NCBI RefSeq assembly: GCF_026262505.1
Contig: NC_067203.1
Span: 5,332,001-5,396,000 of the forward strand
DNA length: 64,000 nucleotides
Direction: 5' to 3'
Source of the DNA: Trichomonas vaginalis G3
Taxonomy: Eukaryota > Parabasalia > Trichomonadida > Trichomonadidae
Shown: positions 41,965 through 52,508 of the stretch, one piece after another
Layout: every line of letters begins with the position of its first letter
Numbering within the stretch: position 1 is the first letter of the stretch
The notes under the pieces: generated by a model
Databases searched by the model: none
What the model saw: only the letters and a program-made list of their open reading frames with translations
Told to the model about the DNA's origin: nothing
Position numbers and translations under genes: made by a program

Positions 41965-42712
41965 ATCATTTTATTATTTGATGTTATTATAATTATACTA
42001 TAGATTGATTTTTGTTGATTAAATATGTAGTAATTGTGATTTGTTTTTTAGAAATATATAATTTTTTAACAGGATTTGAATTTACAATATTATATTTTGT
42101 TCAAAATAACTTTTTTAGAGACAAAATTATATGAATTAGTACAAACAACAAAAATAAACTATGTTTATAATTCTAAATTTTTTATATTTTTAGATTTTCA
42201 TGGTTAAATTTGTATTTTTTCTTGTTATTTTTCAAATTTTCAATTTTTTTTGGAATTTTATCTTCAAAATTGAGGGACATTATAGTGATAGTTATGGTCA
42301 AATATATGAGAAAGTGCGTTTTATTTGATAATTGATTCTTTTTTATCATTTTTTGAATATATATTTGCTTTAGAAAGTTATTTAACAATAAACTTATATA
42401 TCGATGTATTTTTATAACCAAAATATGCTGTTTCATAAGGTTCTGGATGTGCTAGTACCTTTAAAAAAGTGTTTTTAGATATGATTTCCATTAATATGCA
42501 GATTTTTCTAATATTTGTATCATAATCAAGATACATATTTATATGTCTAGTAGATTCAATAAATTATGGTCTCACTATAGAAAAAAATAAATGGAAAAAT
42601 ATAATTTATCCTTGAATTTTTTGTTTTAAAGTTAAATTGCAATGTTAATTGTAAAATAAAAATTATAAAACTTTCATTTTTACCAAAAATGAGAAATATC
42701 GGATAAATTTCT
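41965..42712. other. Gene-free stretch between convergent genes
   Basis: Very AT-rich 3' flanks of the B56 and BFR1-like genes; nothing recognised. Confidence 0.55.
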
Positions 42713-44263
42713 TTATGCGAACTTGATTGTGGACTTAACTGAACCATCCTCGTTGATATCGAAGTTAAGTACGAGCTTGATGAAAGCATCGCTCCACTCC
42801 TGATCCTTAGCCTTGAGCTGGTTGATAACGTCTGGGATCTGTTCGATAGTAGTTGGCTGTGTAACACCAGTAAGTGTGAACTGCTGGATTGCCTGGAGAG
42901 AAAGCTCGAGCTTTGCCTCCTTCTTGCTCTCTTCAGCCTTCTTTGAATTCTTAGCAGCAAGCTTCTCCTTCTTAGACTGCTTCTTGACAGAGTTGATGAG
43001 GCTGAGAGCGGCAGACTTTGTGGCCTTGCCTAAGACGACTGTCTGGTCTTCCTCCTTAGCGACATCGTCGAGGGCGATGACAGCCTGAAGGAAGGAAATA
43101 AGAGAGCGGGCAGCGTTGATCTTTTCCTCGTTTGGATTCTTGACCTCATGGATTGTTCCAGCCTTCTGTGCACGGATTTCGATTAACTCCATGCGATCTT
43201 CGGCTTCCTTGTAGATCTGAAGGCGGCGGTTCATGAGTTTACTGCGCTCTGTACGCTTGTCTAAGGCCTTGTTCTTGCGAGCCCAGAATTCGTCGACTGC
43301 CTTCTTGCGGCTGTTGATCTGTTCCTTGAGCTCGTTTCTAGCCTTTGTAAGGTTGTCGTAGATGCCCTTGCGCTCTTCGTAGAATTTGTTGCGCTGATCC
43401 TTGTTCTCCTTATTCTCGCCAAAGAATTGCTTACGGGCGGCCCAGAGCTTGTTCTTAGCCTCTGTAAGAACCTTTCTGCGCTGGTAGAGTTCATCTTCTG
43501 TGCCCTTATACTTGTCAATCTGCTGGTCGATTGTAGCGAAGCCAGAGAACTGGCCACGAGCCTTCTTGAGGGATTCGATCTTGGCAAGCTTGCTCTTGAG
43601 ATGAGTATTGGATAATGTCTGTGTTTCGATTTCGTATTCGAGCTGATCAATCTGGTCGTCGATATCATCGAGGGATCTGCCTGGAATCTTATCCTTAAGG
43701 TCCTTCTTTCTGCCGAAAAGTTCGTTCTTGGCTGCTCTGATTTCGTTCAACTTTGCATTGAGTGGATTAAGTTCAGCATCGATCTCTTTAATTTTAGCAT
43801 CTGTCTCATCGAACTCCTTCTTGTGTGGGTTGGCCTTGGCTTCGAAGGCTTCCTGGCGCTTCTGGACTTCATCTAACTGAATATAGTGGCTTTCGATTCT
43901 GCCTCTAAGAGTGGAAATCTTTTTTTCGTATTCCTCTCTGAGCTTTTCGATCTCTTCGCTTGGAGGGATGACAACCTCACCAATGTCTGCAATCTTCTGG
44001 TCAAGTTCGCGAACTAAAGCTGTCTGTTCATCGTTCAATTTAATATCTTTGATGTCGCGATTGAGATGGATGTTGTTAAGACGTGGGCGGCGTAGTCTGT
44101 CGTTGTTTGGCCTCCTTTCCTGGCGTTGTGGTTGGCCATCTTGTGGCTGTTGTGGTTTTTCATTATTCTGACGTGGGGAACGCTCAGGCTTGCTGCCAGC
44201 AGCATTACGGCCGCCACGTGGACGAGAAGTGGAACGCTTATTATCTCTTTGTGCTGATTGCAT
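42713..44263 (-). CDS. BFR1: BFR1-like coiled-coil RNA-binding protein
   Basis: The ATG at 44263 (MQSAQRDNKRSTSRPRGG) is chosen; upstream codons in frame lack ATG. Residues 1-75 are Arg/Gln/Pro-rich, with RGG-like and RPRL motifs suited to RNA contact. Residues about 80-400 are long coiled coil with LDDIDDQIDQLEYEIETQTLS and QRRKVLTEAKNKLWAARKQF, closely resembling yeast Bfr1. The tail has FTLTGVTQPTTIEQIPDVI, like the C-terminal VPINSDDV..TVEQL of Bfr1. Bfr1 associates with polysomes and mRNPs at the ER and affects ploidy and secretion. GC content is raised and codons biased toward C/G third positions, suggesting high expression. Confidence 0.75.
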   Translation of the reverse strand: MQSAQRDNKRSTSRPRGGRNAAGSKPERSPRQNNEKPQQPQDGQPQRQERRPNNDRLRRPRLNNIHLNRDIKDIKLNDEQTALVRELDQKIADIGEVVIPPSEEIEKLREEYEKKISTLRGRIESHYIQLDEVQKRQEAFEAKANPHKKEFDETDAKIKEIDAELNPLNAKLNEIRAAKNELFGRKKDLKDKIPGRSLDDIDDQIDQLEYEIETQTLSNTHLKSKLAKIESLKKARGQFSGFATIDQQIDKYKGTEDELYQRRKVLTEAKNKLWAARKQFFGENKENKDQRNKFYEERKGIYDNLTKARNELKEQINSRKKAVDEFWARKNKALDKRTERSKLMNRRLQIYKEAEDRMELIEIRAQKAGTIHEVKNPNEEKINAARSLISFLQAVIALDDVAKEEDQTVVLGKATKSAALSLINSVKKQSKKEKLAAKNSKKAEESKKEAKLELSLQAIQQFTLTGVTQPTTIEQIPDVINQLKAKDQEWSDAFIKLVLNFDINEDGSVKSTIKFA

Positions 44264-45047
44264 CGAAAAGTGGCTTGTCAAAACCGGTTGCTGTCATTTT
44301 GATTTTGATTTCACCTCTCTATGAATTGTTTTTCGGACTTTTCTGATCATTAATATTGGTTATAAATAATTAATCCAATAGTTTCATTACGAAAAGTCGC
44401 TTTGAATCGAGTAAAATTTGGATTTTCTGATTTTGGGAAAGGTTGTGAATGACCATCAGTCGAGTTTTTATGTTACTCTATATGTAAACATCCTAATCAT
44501 CGGAAAATCTTAATTTTTCACTCTTTGGCTGCATTCACGTTTTTCTGCCGCAATTCTGACATTTCTCAATATGAGATCTTCTTTAGTAAAAAAGCTCAAT
44601 TTCAGAAAATTTGTTCTGGAAAACTTGACTTTTTGGAATGAATTGTTGATTGGTCTCTTTTTATATGAATTTCGAAAGTATTGGATAATAAATGAGCAGA
44701 AGCTTTGAATGAAAAATCTATTCGATGTATGCTACCGATAATTATTGACGCTACATAGTCATATCTCAAAAATGACCAAAACACGGTTAGAACAACCTAG
44801 GTAGAAGTATTTTGTTTGAACGCAACAATGTACACCGCTGGGTTATGTTTGATTAATTGAAACAAAATTCGATTAAGGGAAAATCTTTTATGCATATGCT
44901 AATTTCACTTATTTGCCTATGATATCTATTTTACCATATACCACATAGTTCAAACGCTGACAATGTAAAAAAGTCGGAATTCATAACAAAATACAAACAA
45001 AATTTACAATATATATACAAATAATTATAATAACATGTTCTACAAAC
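44264..45047. other. Gene-free stretch
   Basis: AT-rich; includes the upstream region of the BFR1-like gene; no convincing motif. Confidence 0.55.
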
Positions 45048-46334
45048 TCAATCCAGATATCTTGACTGGAGTAAGGTTCGACGTTTTGATGCTGCAACAG
45101 TCGAAAGTTTGAAATAATGAACCCAGAGCCATCCCCACATTAAATTTCCTTTTTCTATATTATAATCGAACTTTTGTTCAAGGAGATGAGAAACTCTGAT
45201 CATGTTTTTCTTCATACTTAATTTTCTCTTTGTGCTTGGGATACTCATTGCAATAGGTATGCGATCTGGCTCGAAAGCTGGTATTTGTATCAATATTTCT
45301 GGATAGTTTATGAAAAGATCTTCAAATGGAAATTTAATTTCATCACTAAGGACTATAGGTATGCAAAGAGTGCGAAAAGTATCGAATAGCCGTTTAGTTG
45401 TTGGCCCATCTCCATGTGGAACACAACAAAATTTCGAATTTGACATCATTCTTGAAAAATTATAGCTGTAAACACCTGTAATAGGATCATATCTTCTTGC
45501 ATCAATAACAATAGAATGCGGTATGACTCTCATGACATTTGCCATACCTTCTCTAATTGGAGCAGCAACTGTATCGAAATCGGTAAGATTAATCTGCCCG
45601 ATAAAAAATGTTGATATATGGCGACTTGATTCTGGCTTAATTTCAAACTGCTGAGCAATATTTGAAGTTAGAGGAAAGTTGACATTTCTCCATGATTCGC
45701 GCATTTGATATTTAGAGTAGTTGTAATTAAGATCTCCAAGGGTAATCATTGAGGCAAGCGTTTTCTGCTGATGAACAGTAATTGGAATATTATCTTGTGA
45801 GAAAAGCATCTGAATAAATGCATAATCGACACCACCGTACCTATCAAAATACTTTCCAAATGCTCGAAGTTGAGGAATAATTATTGTATCAATATTTGCG
45901 TAATCTTTCAAACCGTTAAATAGAGCTGCGAATAAAGGAACATAAAATAAGTCAGCTTCTTCTGGGTCCTTTACCCTAAACTCGTATCTTTCTAATGATT
46001 TAAAGGCAATATATTCAAAAATGGTTGTATGGGCCAGTCCTTGCTTGATTCCTTTTAAATATTGGTTATGCAGCAATAATTCCTGCATCGGTAAGGTTAA
46101 GTTGTGCATAAATACTTTAAGTGGGGGAACTTTATCAATGAAATAATTGTAATGTTTTGTGAAACATGATTTATTTTCATTGGTTTGAAGATGAAATCGA
46201 ATCATAAAGCATATAATTAGAAAACAACAAAATGAGATCCAGTATGTTATCATGTCTAAGAATTGTCGAAAGCCTGAGTAGTACATTTTTATTAGAAAAA
46301 TTTTGTGCGTTAAGAAACGTGACAGAGCAATCAT
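45048..46334 (-). CDS. Exostosin-family glycosyltransferase (GT47), type II membrane protein
   Basis: Start placed at the ATG at 46334; the ATG at 46286 (MYYSGFRQFLD) is also possible and still precedes the membrane span. A single transmembrane anchor, YWISFCCFLIICFMIRF, lies near the N-terminus and predicts a Golgi type II protein. Exostosin features follow: DPEEADLFYVPLFAAL, RHISTFFIGQI, MSNSKFCCVPHGDGPTTKRLFDTFRTLCIPIVLSDEIKFPFEDL. The last is the nucleotide-sugar-binding signature with C/P.G.......R..D.......P......PF. These enzymes add sugars to glycans or proteoglycans; acceptor unknown here, possibly lipophosphoglycan-type surface glycans (inference). Confidence 0.8.
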   Translation of the reverse strand: MIALSRFLTHKIFLIKMYYSGFRQFLDMITYWISFCCFLIICFMIRFHLQTNENKSCFTKHYNYFIDKVPPLKVFMHNLTLPMQELLLHNQYLKGIKQGLAHTTIFEYIAFKSLERYEFRVKDPEEADLFYVPLFAALFNGLKDYANIDTIIIPQLRAFGKYFDRYGGVDYAFIQMLFSQDNIPITVHQQKTLASMITLGDLNYNYSKYQMRESWRNVNFPLTSNIAQQFEIKPESSRHISTFFIGQINLTDFDTVAAPIREGMANVMRVIPHSIVIDARRYDPITGVYSYNFSRMMSNSKFCCVPHGDGPTTKRLFDTFRTLCIPIVLSDEIKFPFEDLFINYPEILIQIPAFEPDRIPIAMSIPSTKRKLSMKKNMIRVSHLLEQKFDYNIEKGNLMWGWLWVHYFKLSTVAASKRRTLLQSRYLD

Positions 46335-47215
46335 TTTAAATTGCAAAATATTGCTCCATGCACAATACTATTCATAAATTTTGTCAACCAATTTGTTTTG
46401 GAATTTCAATTTTTTGAAAGTTGTAAAGTTGAAAATTGAACGGATAAAATGATTGTCAGTTTTCGAAATTTTTATACTCAACCATTAAGAGATTAACTGT
46501 AGGTAATGTTCGCGTGGTTGTTGATGATAAGATTCAACCATTGATCATAGTTGTTGATGATAAGAGTCAATTTATCTTTGGGTCAATTATTTCATAAACG
46601 ACATCATTCTGGAAAATATAAATTCTTGAGATTTGGGTACCTAAAATTACAAGTGAATTTGGACAAAAAACCAAAAGGTTTTGACAGGATGAAATTTATC
46701 TAATGCAAAGGAATACGGTTGAGAGTATTTTCATTCAAACTATTTCGTTTATGTAATATACAATATGATATAATTACTTCTTCATCATTAAAAGACCCTT
46801 ATTCTCTTTCCTCATTCAGAAAGGCAGAGCAAATACGTATTTACGGAAGTGCGAAAAAACTCTATAATTGTTTGAAATTCATTTATGACTATAGTGGATC
46901 TATATAGTGTATTTAAATATGCTTTTACTATTAAGATTATATTGTCTGAGAACTTTATCATGTAGAGAATTAATGTATGTAAAGATTAATCTTATTTACA
47001 CTGTATATTAAAGGAGGGCAAAACAATAAACATGCAAAAGTATACTACTACAAATGAAAAAGTCTCAAATAGATAGCGTGAAAATAACAATTTAATTTTG
47101 CTCTTTCACTTCAATTTCCCATACCACCTGCATTTTTTAGCGTCAAAAAATTCGAGTGAGATAATATAATGAAACCTCACAGACATAATAAAAAATAAAT
47201 ATTGTCTTAGTAATG
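46335..47215. other. Gene-free stretch
   Basis: AT-rich; ATTGATCATAGTTGTTGATGATAAGA region near 46515-46575 has a short tandem duplication (GTTGATGATAAGA twice). Nothing else. Confidence 0.5.
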
Positions 47216-47832
47216 TCAAACAATATTAGAAAGAATTTCGTTGACAGAACGGTCGCAAAAATTGGCTGCGGTTTGTCCTCTGTAATCCACTACATTTTTA
47301 TCAGCTCCAACAGAAATAAGATTTTCAACAATATCATAATTATTCCTCATTGATGCCTGAATGAGTGGTGTTCTCTGAAATACATTCATTGCATTTATAT
47401 TAGCTCCAATAAAAACAAGAAAATTAACAATTTCAAGGTGTCTATACATGGCAGCAAGAATGAGAGGCGTGTTATCATCAAGATCCCGTGATTCTTTATC
47501 AAAGCCACACTCAATGAGAGATTTAACTAGCATGAGATTTCCTCTATGACATGCTTCATGTAATACATTCCCTGGGCAAGAAAATAAATTTTTTTACGAC
47601 ATAGCCTTTTCCAAAGACCTTCTTCACATGCAATCAACATTCCTTTCTGATTTCCTTGAGATGACAGTTGTTCAAAGAAACTGTAGACACCTTCGAAATC
47701 ATCTGATTGCTTGAGATGTGTAATAATTTGTGAGAATTCTATTGGAATTGTGCTTCCTTTATTAGCTTGATTGAATAGAGAATGTTCTAATCGCTTTTCT
47801 TTATCATTGTGAGATGAAATAATTGAAATCAC
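47216..47832 (-). pseudogene. Ankyrin-repeat protein, frameshifted in a homopolymer
   Basis: The 5' frame (from about 47832 to 47527) encodes the conserved trichomonad pre-ankyrin segment FSQIITHLKQSDDFEGVYSF and GMLIACEEGLWKR. The 3' frame encodes NVLHEACHRGNLMLVKSLIEC, then three ankyrin repeats (NTPLILAAMYRHLEIVNFL, RTPLIQASMRNNYDIVENL, GQTAANFCD) to a stop at 47216. The change of frame coincides with a run of seven T at 47589-47595 (A on the coding strand), where a one-base change would restore continuity; a sequence error is possible. No in-frame ATG exists at the 5' end (the first usable codon is GTG), so it is also N-terminally short. Confidence 0.7.
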
Positions 47833-48016
47833 TTGATTATTATCGAATTATATTTTACAAATGAAATATCAATTGGATTAAGACAAATGAAATATTTAAT
47901 ATTAATTTTAAGAAGATATACTTTTAAAAAGAAGATAATTTATAATTTTTTGTTACATGTATTTAAAAATCAAAGAAAACAGTTTATTTTGACAGCAAAA
48001 ATTAATAATATTGTTT

Positions 48017-49690
48017 TTAATCCATAAGTTCGTCTTCAACAGGAACATAATCAGCTGTTCTCTGTTCACCGATATTAACAACAGAAAATGCCTTGTTAGA
48101 ATCAATCATATCCTTTGCTTGAAGGGATAATTCGCAAAGAACTTCTTCTCCGACCTGTAGATCCTTTGCCCAGGCAAGAGATACATCATTAGGATAAGTG
48201 TGGAATGCCTTGCAGCAAAGCTTTGGTTTAATTCTATCCCAAATGTCAAATGCAACAAAAATTGCAACAATTATCATAATTGATGGAGAAATGTAGTTGA
48301 AAGAGTTACCAATGAAATAAACATCGTTCATATTACCCATGACCTTAACAAAAGCTGCATTTGAAGCTCCAACTTGCAACATATAATGATATCCGACTGT
48401 TGGGCCAAAACGAGCGATCAAAATGGCCCAGTAGTTAAGTGTATTGCCATTAGAAGCATGAGCAATGAAACGGTAGAAAGATCCAATGCGGAGTTGAACT
48501 AAAGCCCATCCGCCCAAAAAGAGGTAGAAAGAGATTAGCGGGAATGTAATTAGGATCTGTCCGATGTATTGCGACATATGGCAATGAGAAAGGTAGTTGA
48601 AGAGGGTGTATTTTTGTTTTGAAGGAATCATGAGAATTTCGTTGTAAAATGAGATTCCTATAAGTACCATTAAGAGTATATCGGCCGCTCTGATTAAAAT
48701 TTTCGTAATAGAGGCCTTTTTGCCGGATTCAACTGATTTTTTGAATTTTGCAAGGGATTTTTCGGCAACAACGGCTGTATAGTTAACGTAGTTCTTGCAT
48801 TGATCAAGGGCGTTGGCTGTTTGGTCCATCAAATAGAAGAAATCTTCAATATTGGCTTCGGTACAGTGTTTCCAGTCAATTTTACGTACAGCGTTGATCT
48901 TTCTGTTTGTGCATTGTGATGTATAGAACCTTTCTGGGATAGGGAGCGCAGATTTGAGCAAATCGATGTTTTCTGCTCTTGGTCTTCCAAGATCGAGGTA
49001 TTTTTCGGCCATTTCGCCTTCAATATTTTCTCTGCATCTTCTCCAATGGTCCAATGCTGCATCTGCATCAGCAACAGCTGCTGCACAGCGTTTTGTTTCT
49101 TTGAATAATTGGTAAACGCTGTTTTTGTATTTAAAGCCCGGATCTGCATTTCTCCAAATGTTCATAGGCACTTTAACGAATGCATATCCAAATGCGAGGC
49201 ATTGAAGGATCAGACCATAGGCATTGCCAAGAGCTATGGCTAAACTGAAGAGGCCTTTGGGATCAAGCTTCTTAGTAGCAATCATAACTATACCAAAAAT
49301 TAAGACAAGACCACCAGCGACGCCGAAAAAGATTAAATTTTCTCGGATAACGAACCATATGCGGTGTTTGATAGATATTGAGTGAGAGTAACTCAAGTAT
49401 GATACGGCAAATGGAACAATAATCCAAGTTAGAATGAATGATGTCCAGTACAAAATTTCGAGGCAAATGTATAAGACTTTTGGTGTTTCATTTGTATGTC
49501 CGAACAAGTTAAGGGAAATATCATAAGGCAATATGCCAGAAACAATGATAACAGGAATACATGCACTGAAAACCATGAATGAGCTTGCCCAAGCTGGGTG
49601 CCTGAACGCACCATAGAACCAATAAAATACAGTGATTACTGCAATTAGTACCACGCAGGAAACAAGGCAAATAATACTTTGAAGATCCAT
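48017..49690 (-). CDS. LMBR1-like multi-pass membrane protein
   Basis: The ATG at 49690 (MDLQSIICLVSCVVLIA) is chosen because the frame further upstream has only a TTG. About nine hydrophobic spans: an N-terminal set (residues about 5-25, 35-55, 75-100, 115-140, 155-180), a cytosolic loop of about 140 residues rich in Arg and Glu, and a C-terminal set (about 335-355, 385-410, 430-450, 475-500). The LMBR1/LMBD family shows just this 5+4 layout with a long middle loop. Members are receptors or lysosomal cobalamin-export partners. Which function applies here cannot be told. Complete gene. Confidence 0.8.
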   Translation of the reverse strand: MDLQSIICLVSCVVLIAVITVFYWFYGAFRHPAWASSFMVFSACIPVIIVSGILPYDISLNLFGHTNETPKVLYICLEILYWTSFILTWIIVPFAVSYLSYSHSISIKHRIWFVIRENLIFFGVAGGLVLIFGIVMIATKKLDPKGLFSLAIALGNAYGLILQCLAFGYAFVKVPMNIWRNADPGFKYKNSVYQLFKETKRCAAAVADADAALDHWRRCRENIEGEMAEKYLDLGRPRAENIDLLKSALPIPERFYTSQCTNRKINAVRKIDWKHCTEANIEDFFYLMDQTANALDQCKNYVNYTAVVAEKSLAKFKKSVESGKKASITKILIRAADILLMVLIGISFYNEILMIPSKQKYTLFNYLSHCHMSQYIGQILITFPLISFYLFLGGWALVQLRIGSFYRFIAHASNGNTLNYWAILIARFGPTVGYHYMLQVGASNAAFVKVMGNMNDVYFIGNSFNYISPSIMIIVAIFVAFDIWDRIKPKLCCKAFHTYPNDVSLAWAKDLQVGEEVLCELSLQAKDMIDSNKAFSVVNIGEQRTADYVPVEDELMD

Positions 49691-50220
49691 AAATAAATTA
49701 TTTTTATAAAATTTTACAATGGAGTTTTTCAATTTAAAAATTTTGAGAGATCGCTATCGGGAGATTTAAATTCACGTTTTTGCTTTTTTCTTATTGATTA
49801 TATATTGCACTGATCAGAGAAAAATGTTCCATAATAATCAATTTGCCAGCCATAAATGATATCGAGCAGAAATTTCCACAAGAAAGTGGTCATTCATAAA
49901 TTTTGCACTACAAAAGAGGCTTTAGATGAAATAGTCATACAAACTAAACAACAACAAAGCGAAATCAAAAATAAAAAAAATTATTTTCATTATGACTCAG
50001 CATTTTGCTTAGATTGATCCTATGAAATATTTTGAATACAATTTCATATGAAAATCAAAAATAATAAAATCTGTTTATTGAAAAAAATGAATATTCGTTC
50101 AGAGGTTTTTGATTGAATTAGAGATTTATCTTGTTATTTCTTAATAACTTTCTTTTTCAAAAGTAGTAAGATATATAAATTTTTTAAAACGTAAAACGAT
50201 TATAAAAGTAAAGTTATCAT
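49691..50220. other. Gene-free stretch
   Basis: AT-rich spacer between two minus-strand genes; nothing recognised. Confidence 0.55.
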
Positions 50221-51531
50221 TTAAATGAAGTTGAATGTATAACTTCCAGCCTGTGTGATTTCCTTCATCCACTTATGAGGCTCATTAGATGTTCCCTGAG
50301 TGGAAACTATGAAGTTCTTAACTGAAAGTCCACTTGGCAGTGGTCCAGCGATTGTAAAGTCGATAGCGATTGGGCCGAGAAGTGTTTCAGCAGCTCCTGG
50401 GATGCCTCCATCGAAGATGAAGCGGAATCTAGCGTTGTATTCAGCGAGACCTCCAAATTCCTTGATTCTCCAGACAACCTGGCGGTTCTTGCTATCAAAC
50501 TCACTTGATTGTTTGTCTAAGACTGACTGAGGAAGTTCACATGAAGCAGAGGAAGTTTCAACTGGGCATTGGAATATGATTGAAACATCTGTAGCCTTGA
50601 CATCGACTGGGAATGTAGATGTAACTGCAACACGGACAACAACAACCTTTGGCTGTGTATTTTCGAAATAAGGAACAACAGTAAATGGTGGAGGGCTTGG
50701 TGGGCGTGTTGTACGGTATGTGAAGAGAAGTGATGAACCTTGAGGTGGGCAGAATGATATCGAACGATCAGAGTCGAATGAATTTGTCAAAGCATAAGGA
50801 GCGAAAGTAATATCATCGTACTCGTAAAGTAAATTCTTTGGCATGTTACGTGTCTTGAAGAAGGCCTGCGAATCCAATTGGATGACGCAGCTTGGGACAC
50901 TTTGGAGGAAAGATTTGACCGTGCAAAGGCCGGTAATATTGGAGTTGATGATGTTGCCCTGGGCTGTTAATGTAAGAGACAATTTTTCGGAAAGAACAAT
51001 GAAGATTTCATTGTTAGTCTTTGTACGTTCGGATGTCTTAAGGGCAAGTGGACGATCGAAGCCTTCGCCTGGGAAGATTTCTGTCTGCAAGAATGTTGTA
51101 AGGAAGTTCTGATCGTATTCGACTTCATTGTGAACAAGGTGAAGTAACATTGATGAATCTGTAGCTTGTGGACAGCCGAAAGAAAGAACTTCATCAACAA
51201 CTTCGTAGCAAAGTGCAAGGTTCTTCTGAATAGAAAGCTCTGTGCACTTGCCAAGGTAGTCTGAAAGAACAACTGTAATACGACGGAGTAAAAGCTCGAG
51301 TGTGGATGGTGACATATTCTCCGGTGTTGCAACAACGAAGTAAAGTCCTGCGCAGTTAACCCAGCAGTATGTGAGTTGCTCTAATCTGAAAATTGGTGGT
51401 GGCGGTGGCTCTTCTGTCAAGCGCTGGTAGAAATCTTCTACAACTGCGATGTTTGTTTCATCAAGGAATGCACGAATGATGATGGGGTTGCCACGTGAGT
51501 TAATAACAAAGAAGTGCTTGATCAGTCCCAT
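50221..51531 (-). CDS. Adaptor-protein complex mu subunit, AP-4-like
   Basis: A 436-residue protein from an ATG at 51531. Residues 1-140 are the longin-like N-domain: GLIKHFFVINSRGNPIIIRAF, then CAGLYFVVATPENMSPSTLELLLRRI and KNLALCYEVVDEVLSFGCPQ, which parallels ...NF.LVYELLDE..DFG..Q.T of mu chains. Residues about 170-436 are the mu homology domain that binds Yxx-phi or related sorting signals; it has SGLSVKNFIVSTQG near the end. The INSRGNPI opening and YLGK..E.S.QKN resemble AP-4 mu more than AP-1 or AP-2. AP-4 sorts cargo at the trans-Golgi network. The gene has a CGTGAC motif 16 bp before its start. Confidence 0.75.
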   Translation of the reverse strand: MGLIKHFFVINSRGNPIIIRAFLDETNIAVVEDFYQRLTEEPPPPPIFRLEQLTYCWVNCAGLYFVVATPENMSPSTLELLLRRITVVLSDYLGKCTELSIQKNLALCYEVVDEVLSFGCPQATDSSMLLHLVHNEVEYDQNFLTTFLQTEIFPGEGFDRPLALKTSERTKTNNEIFIVLSEKLSLTLTAQGNIINSNITGLCTVKSFLQSVPSCVIQLDSQAFFKTRNMPKNLLYEYDDITFAPYALTNSFDSDRSISFCPPQGSSLLFTYRTTRPPSPPPFTVVPYFENTQPKVVVVRVAVTSTFPVDVKATDVSIIFQCPVETSSASCELPQSVLDKQSSEFDSKNRQVVWRIKEFGGLAEYNARFRFIFDGGIPGAAETLLGPIAIDFTIAGPLPSGLSVKNFIVSTQGTSNEPHKWMKEITQAGSYTFNFI

Positions 51532-52290
51532 TTTGTCAAACCGTTCACGTCACGTTTTCTAAATTAGATGTGAACCGTTCCATCTATCATGTTTCATATT
51601 TTCATCCATTGCATTCGACTCTTAAAAAATGCAAAAAGATATCTTTGGATAAGAAAAGATTTCAGAAGTAATCATATCTCGAAAGAATAAGAGTTTGGAT
51701 TGTTTCTCCAAACGGTTTGTTTAAGCATCCTACGAGAAAGCATTTATGCAGTCAATGATTGCTCAAATCAATCAGATGAGTAGAATTTCGACAATTTCCT
51801 ATTTTTCCAATCAGTTAGAAAAACAGATTAAAAATAACGGCTACATTTACTGTAATATTTTTGCTTGAAAAACAATGAAAAAGTATCGTCAAAAAAATCT
51901 GAAAGCGCCCGATCATCAAAAAAATCTCATCGGTTTTTGTAAACCAATTTTTTTTTAATTTCTCTTCACATATTCAGTTAATAAAGTCATGAATACATTA
52001 CCTCATCGAGGTGATGAGCCAAAACGAAGGAATGCCATAAGTATTTACGAAAATTCTTATTTTTGTAAAAAGATCGTAAAAAATTCTTCTTATTTCATAA
52101 TATTCTTTATACTCTTTGATAACCTACATAAGCAGACATGCATGTATTTCAGTATATGTAATCTTAGCTGATTTATTCAGCTTATTTATATTAACTTGAT
52201 AATATTGTTGACCCAGAATCATATCGGATGAATAGTTTTATTCAATACATTAATCTTTTGCTTTACTATTTTTTTGTAAACATGTTTATT
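51532..52290. other. Gene-free stretch
   Basis: AT-rich; divergent promoters of the mu adaptin and Tom22-like genes lie at its ends. A 60-codon frame at 51989 is not supported. Confidence 0.55.
51548..51560 (-). promoter_or_regulatory. AAAACGTGACG promoter-like motif
   Basis: Variant of the AAARGTGACA motif on the minus strand, 16 bp before the mu adaptin start. Confidence 0.35.
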
Positions 52291-52302
52291 AAAAAAGTGA
52301 CA
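52291..52302 (+). promoter_or_regulatory. AAAAAAGTGACA promoter-like motif
   Basis: Lies 17 bp before the Tom22-like start, the same spacing as at the S26 gene. Confidence 0.5.
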
Positions 52303-52319
52303 AACCAGACCAACTACAG

Positions 52320-52508
52320 ATGAGTGCAAATCCACACGAATCATGGGCTGTCCGCAGATATAAAGGTGTTACGAAAATACTCGGTCAAGTTCAAGAAAAA
52401 GTTTCTCAAGTCGGATGGGCTGTTGGAGCAACAACTGTTCTTATTATCTATCCATTAGCTATTTCAATCTTAGATCATCGTTTCCTTAAGAAGAATGGTG
52501 TTATTTAA
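52320..52508 (+). CDS. Tom22-like small tail-anchored protein
   Basis: A 62-residue protein with a polar N-terminus and a single helix near the C-terminus, VGWAVGATTVLIIYPLAISIL (read as VGWAVGATTVLIIYPLAISI plus L). The core W.....TT.L....PL matches the Tom22/Tom9 signature (aW...TT.L...PLa...). Preceding residues KGVTKILGQVQEKVSQ form an amphipathic helix, also as in Tom22. The long acidic cytosolic receptor domain of fungal Tom22 is absent, as in plant Tom9. Expected location: hydrogenosome outer membrane, with the Tom40 pore (see 6823). The promoter-like motif and good codon use support a real gene despite its small size. Confidence 0.6.
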   Translation: MSANPHESWAVRRYKGVTKILGQVQEKVSQVGWAVGATTVLIIYPLAISILDHRFLKKNGVI

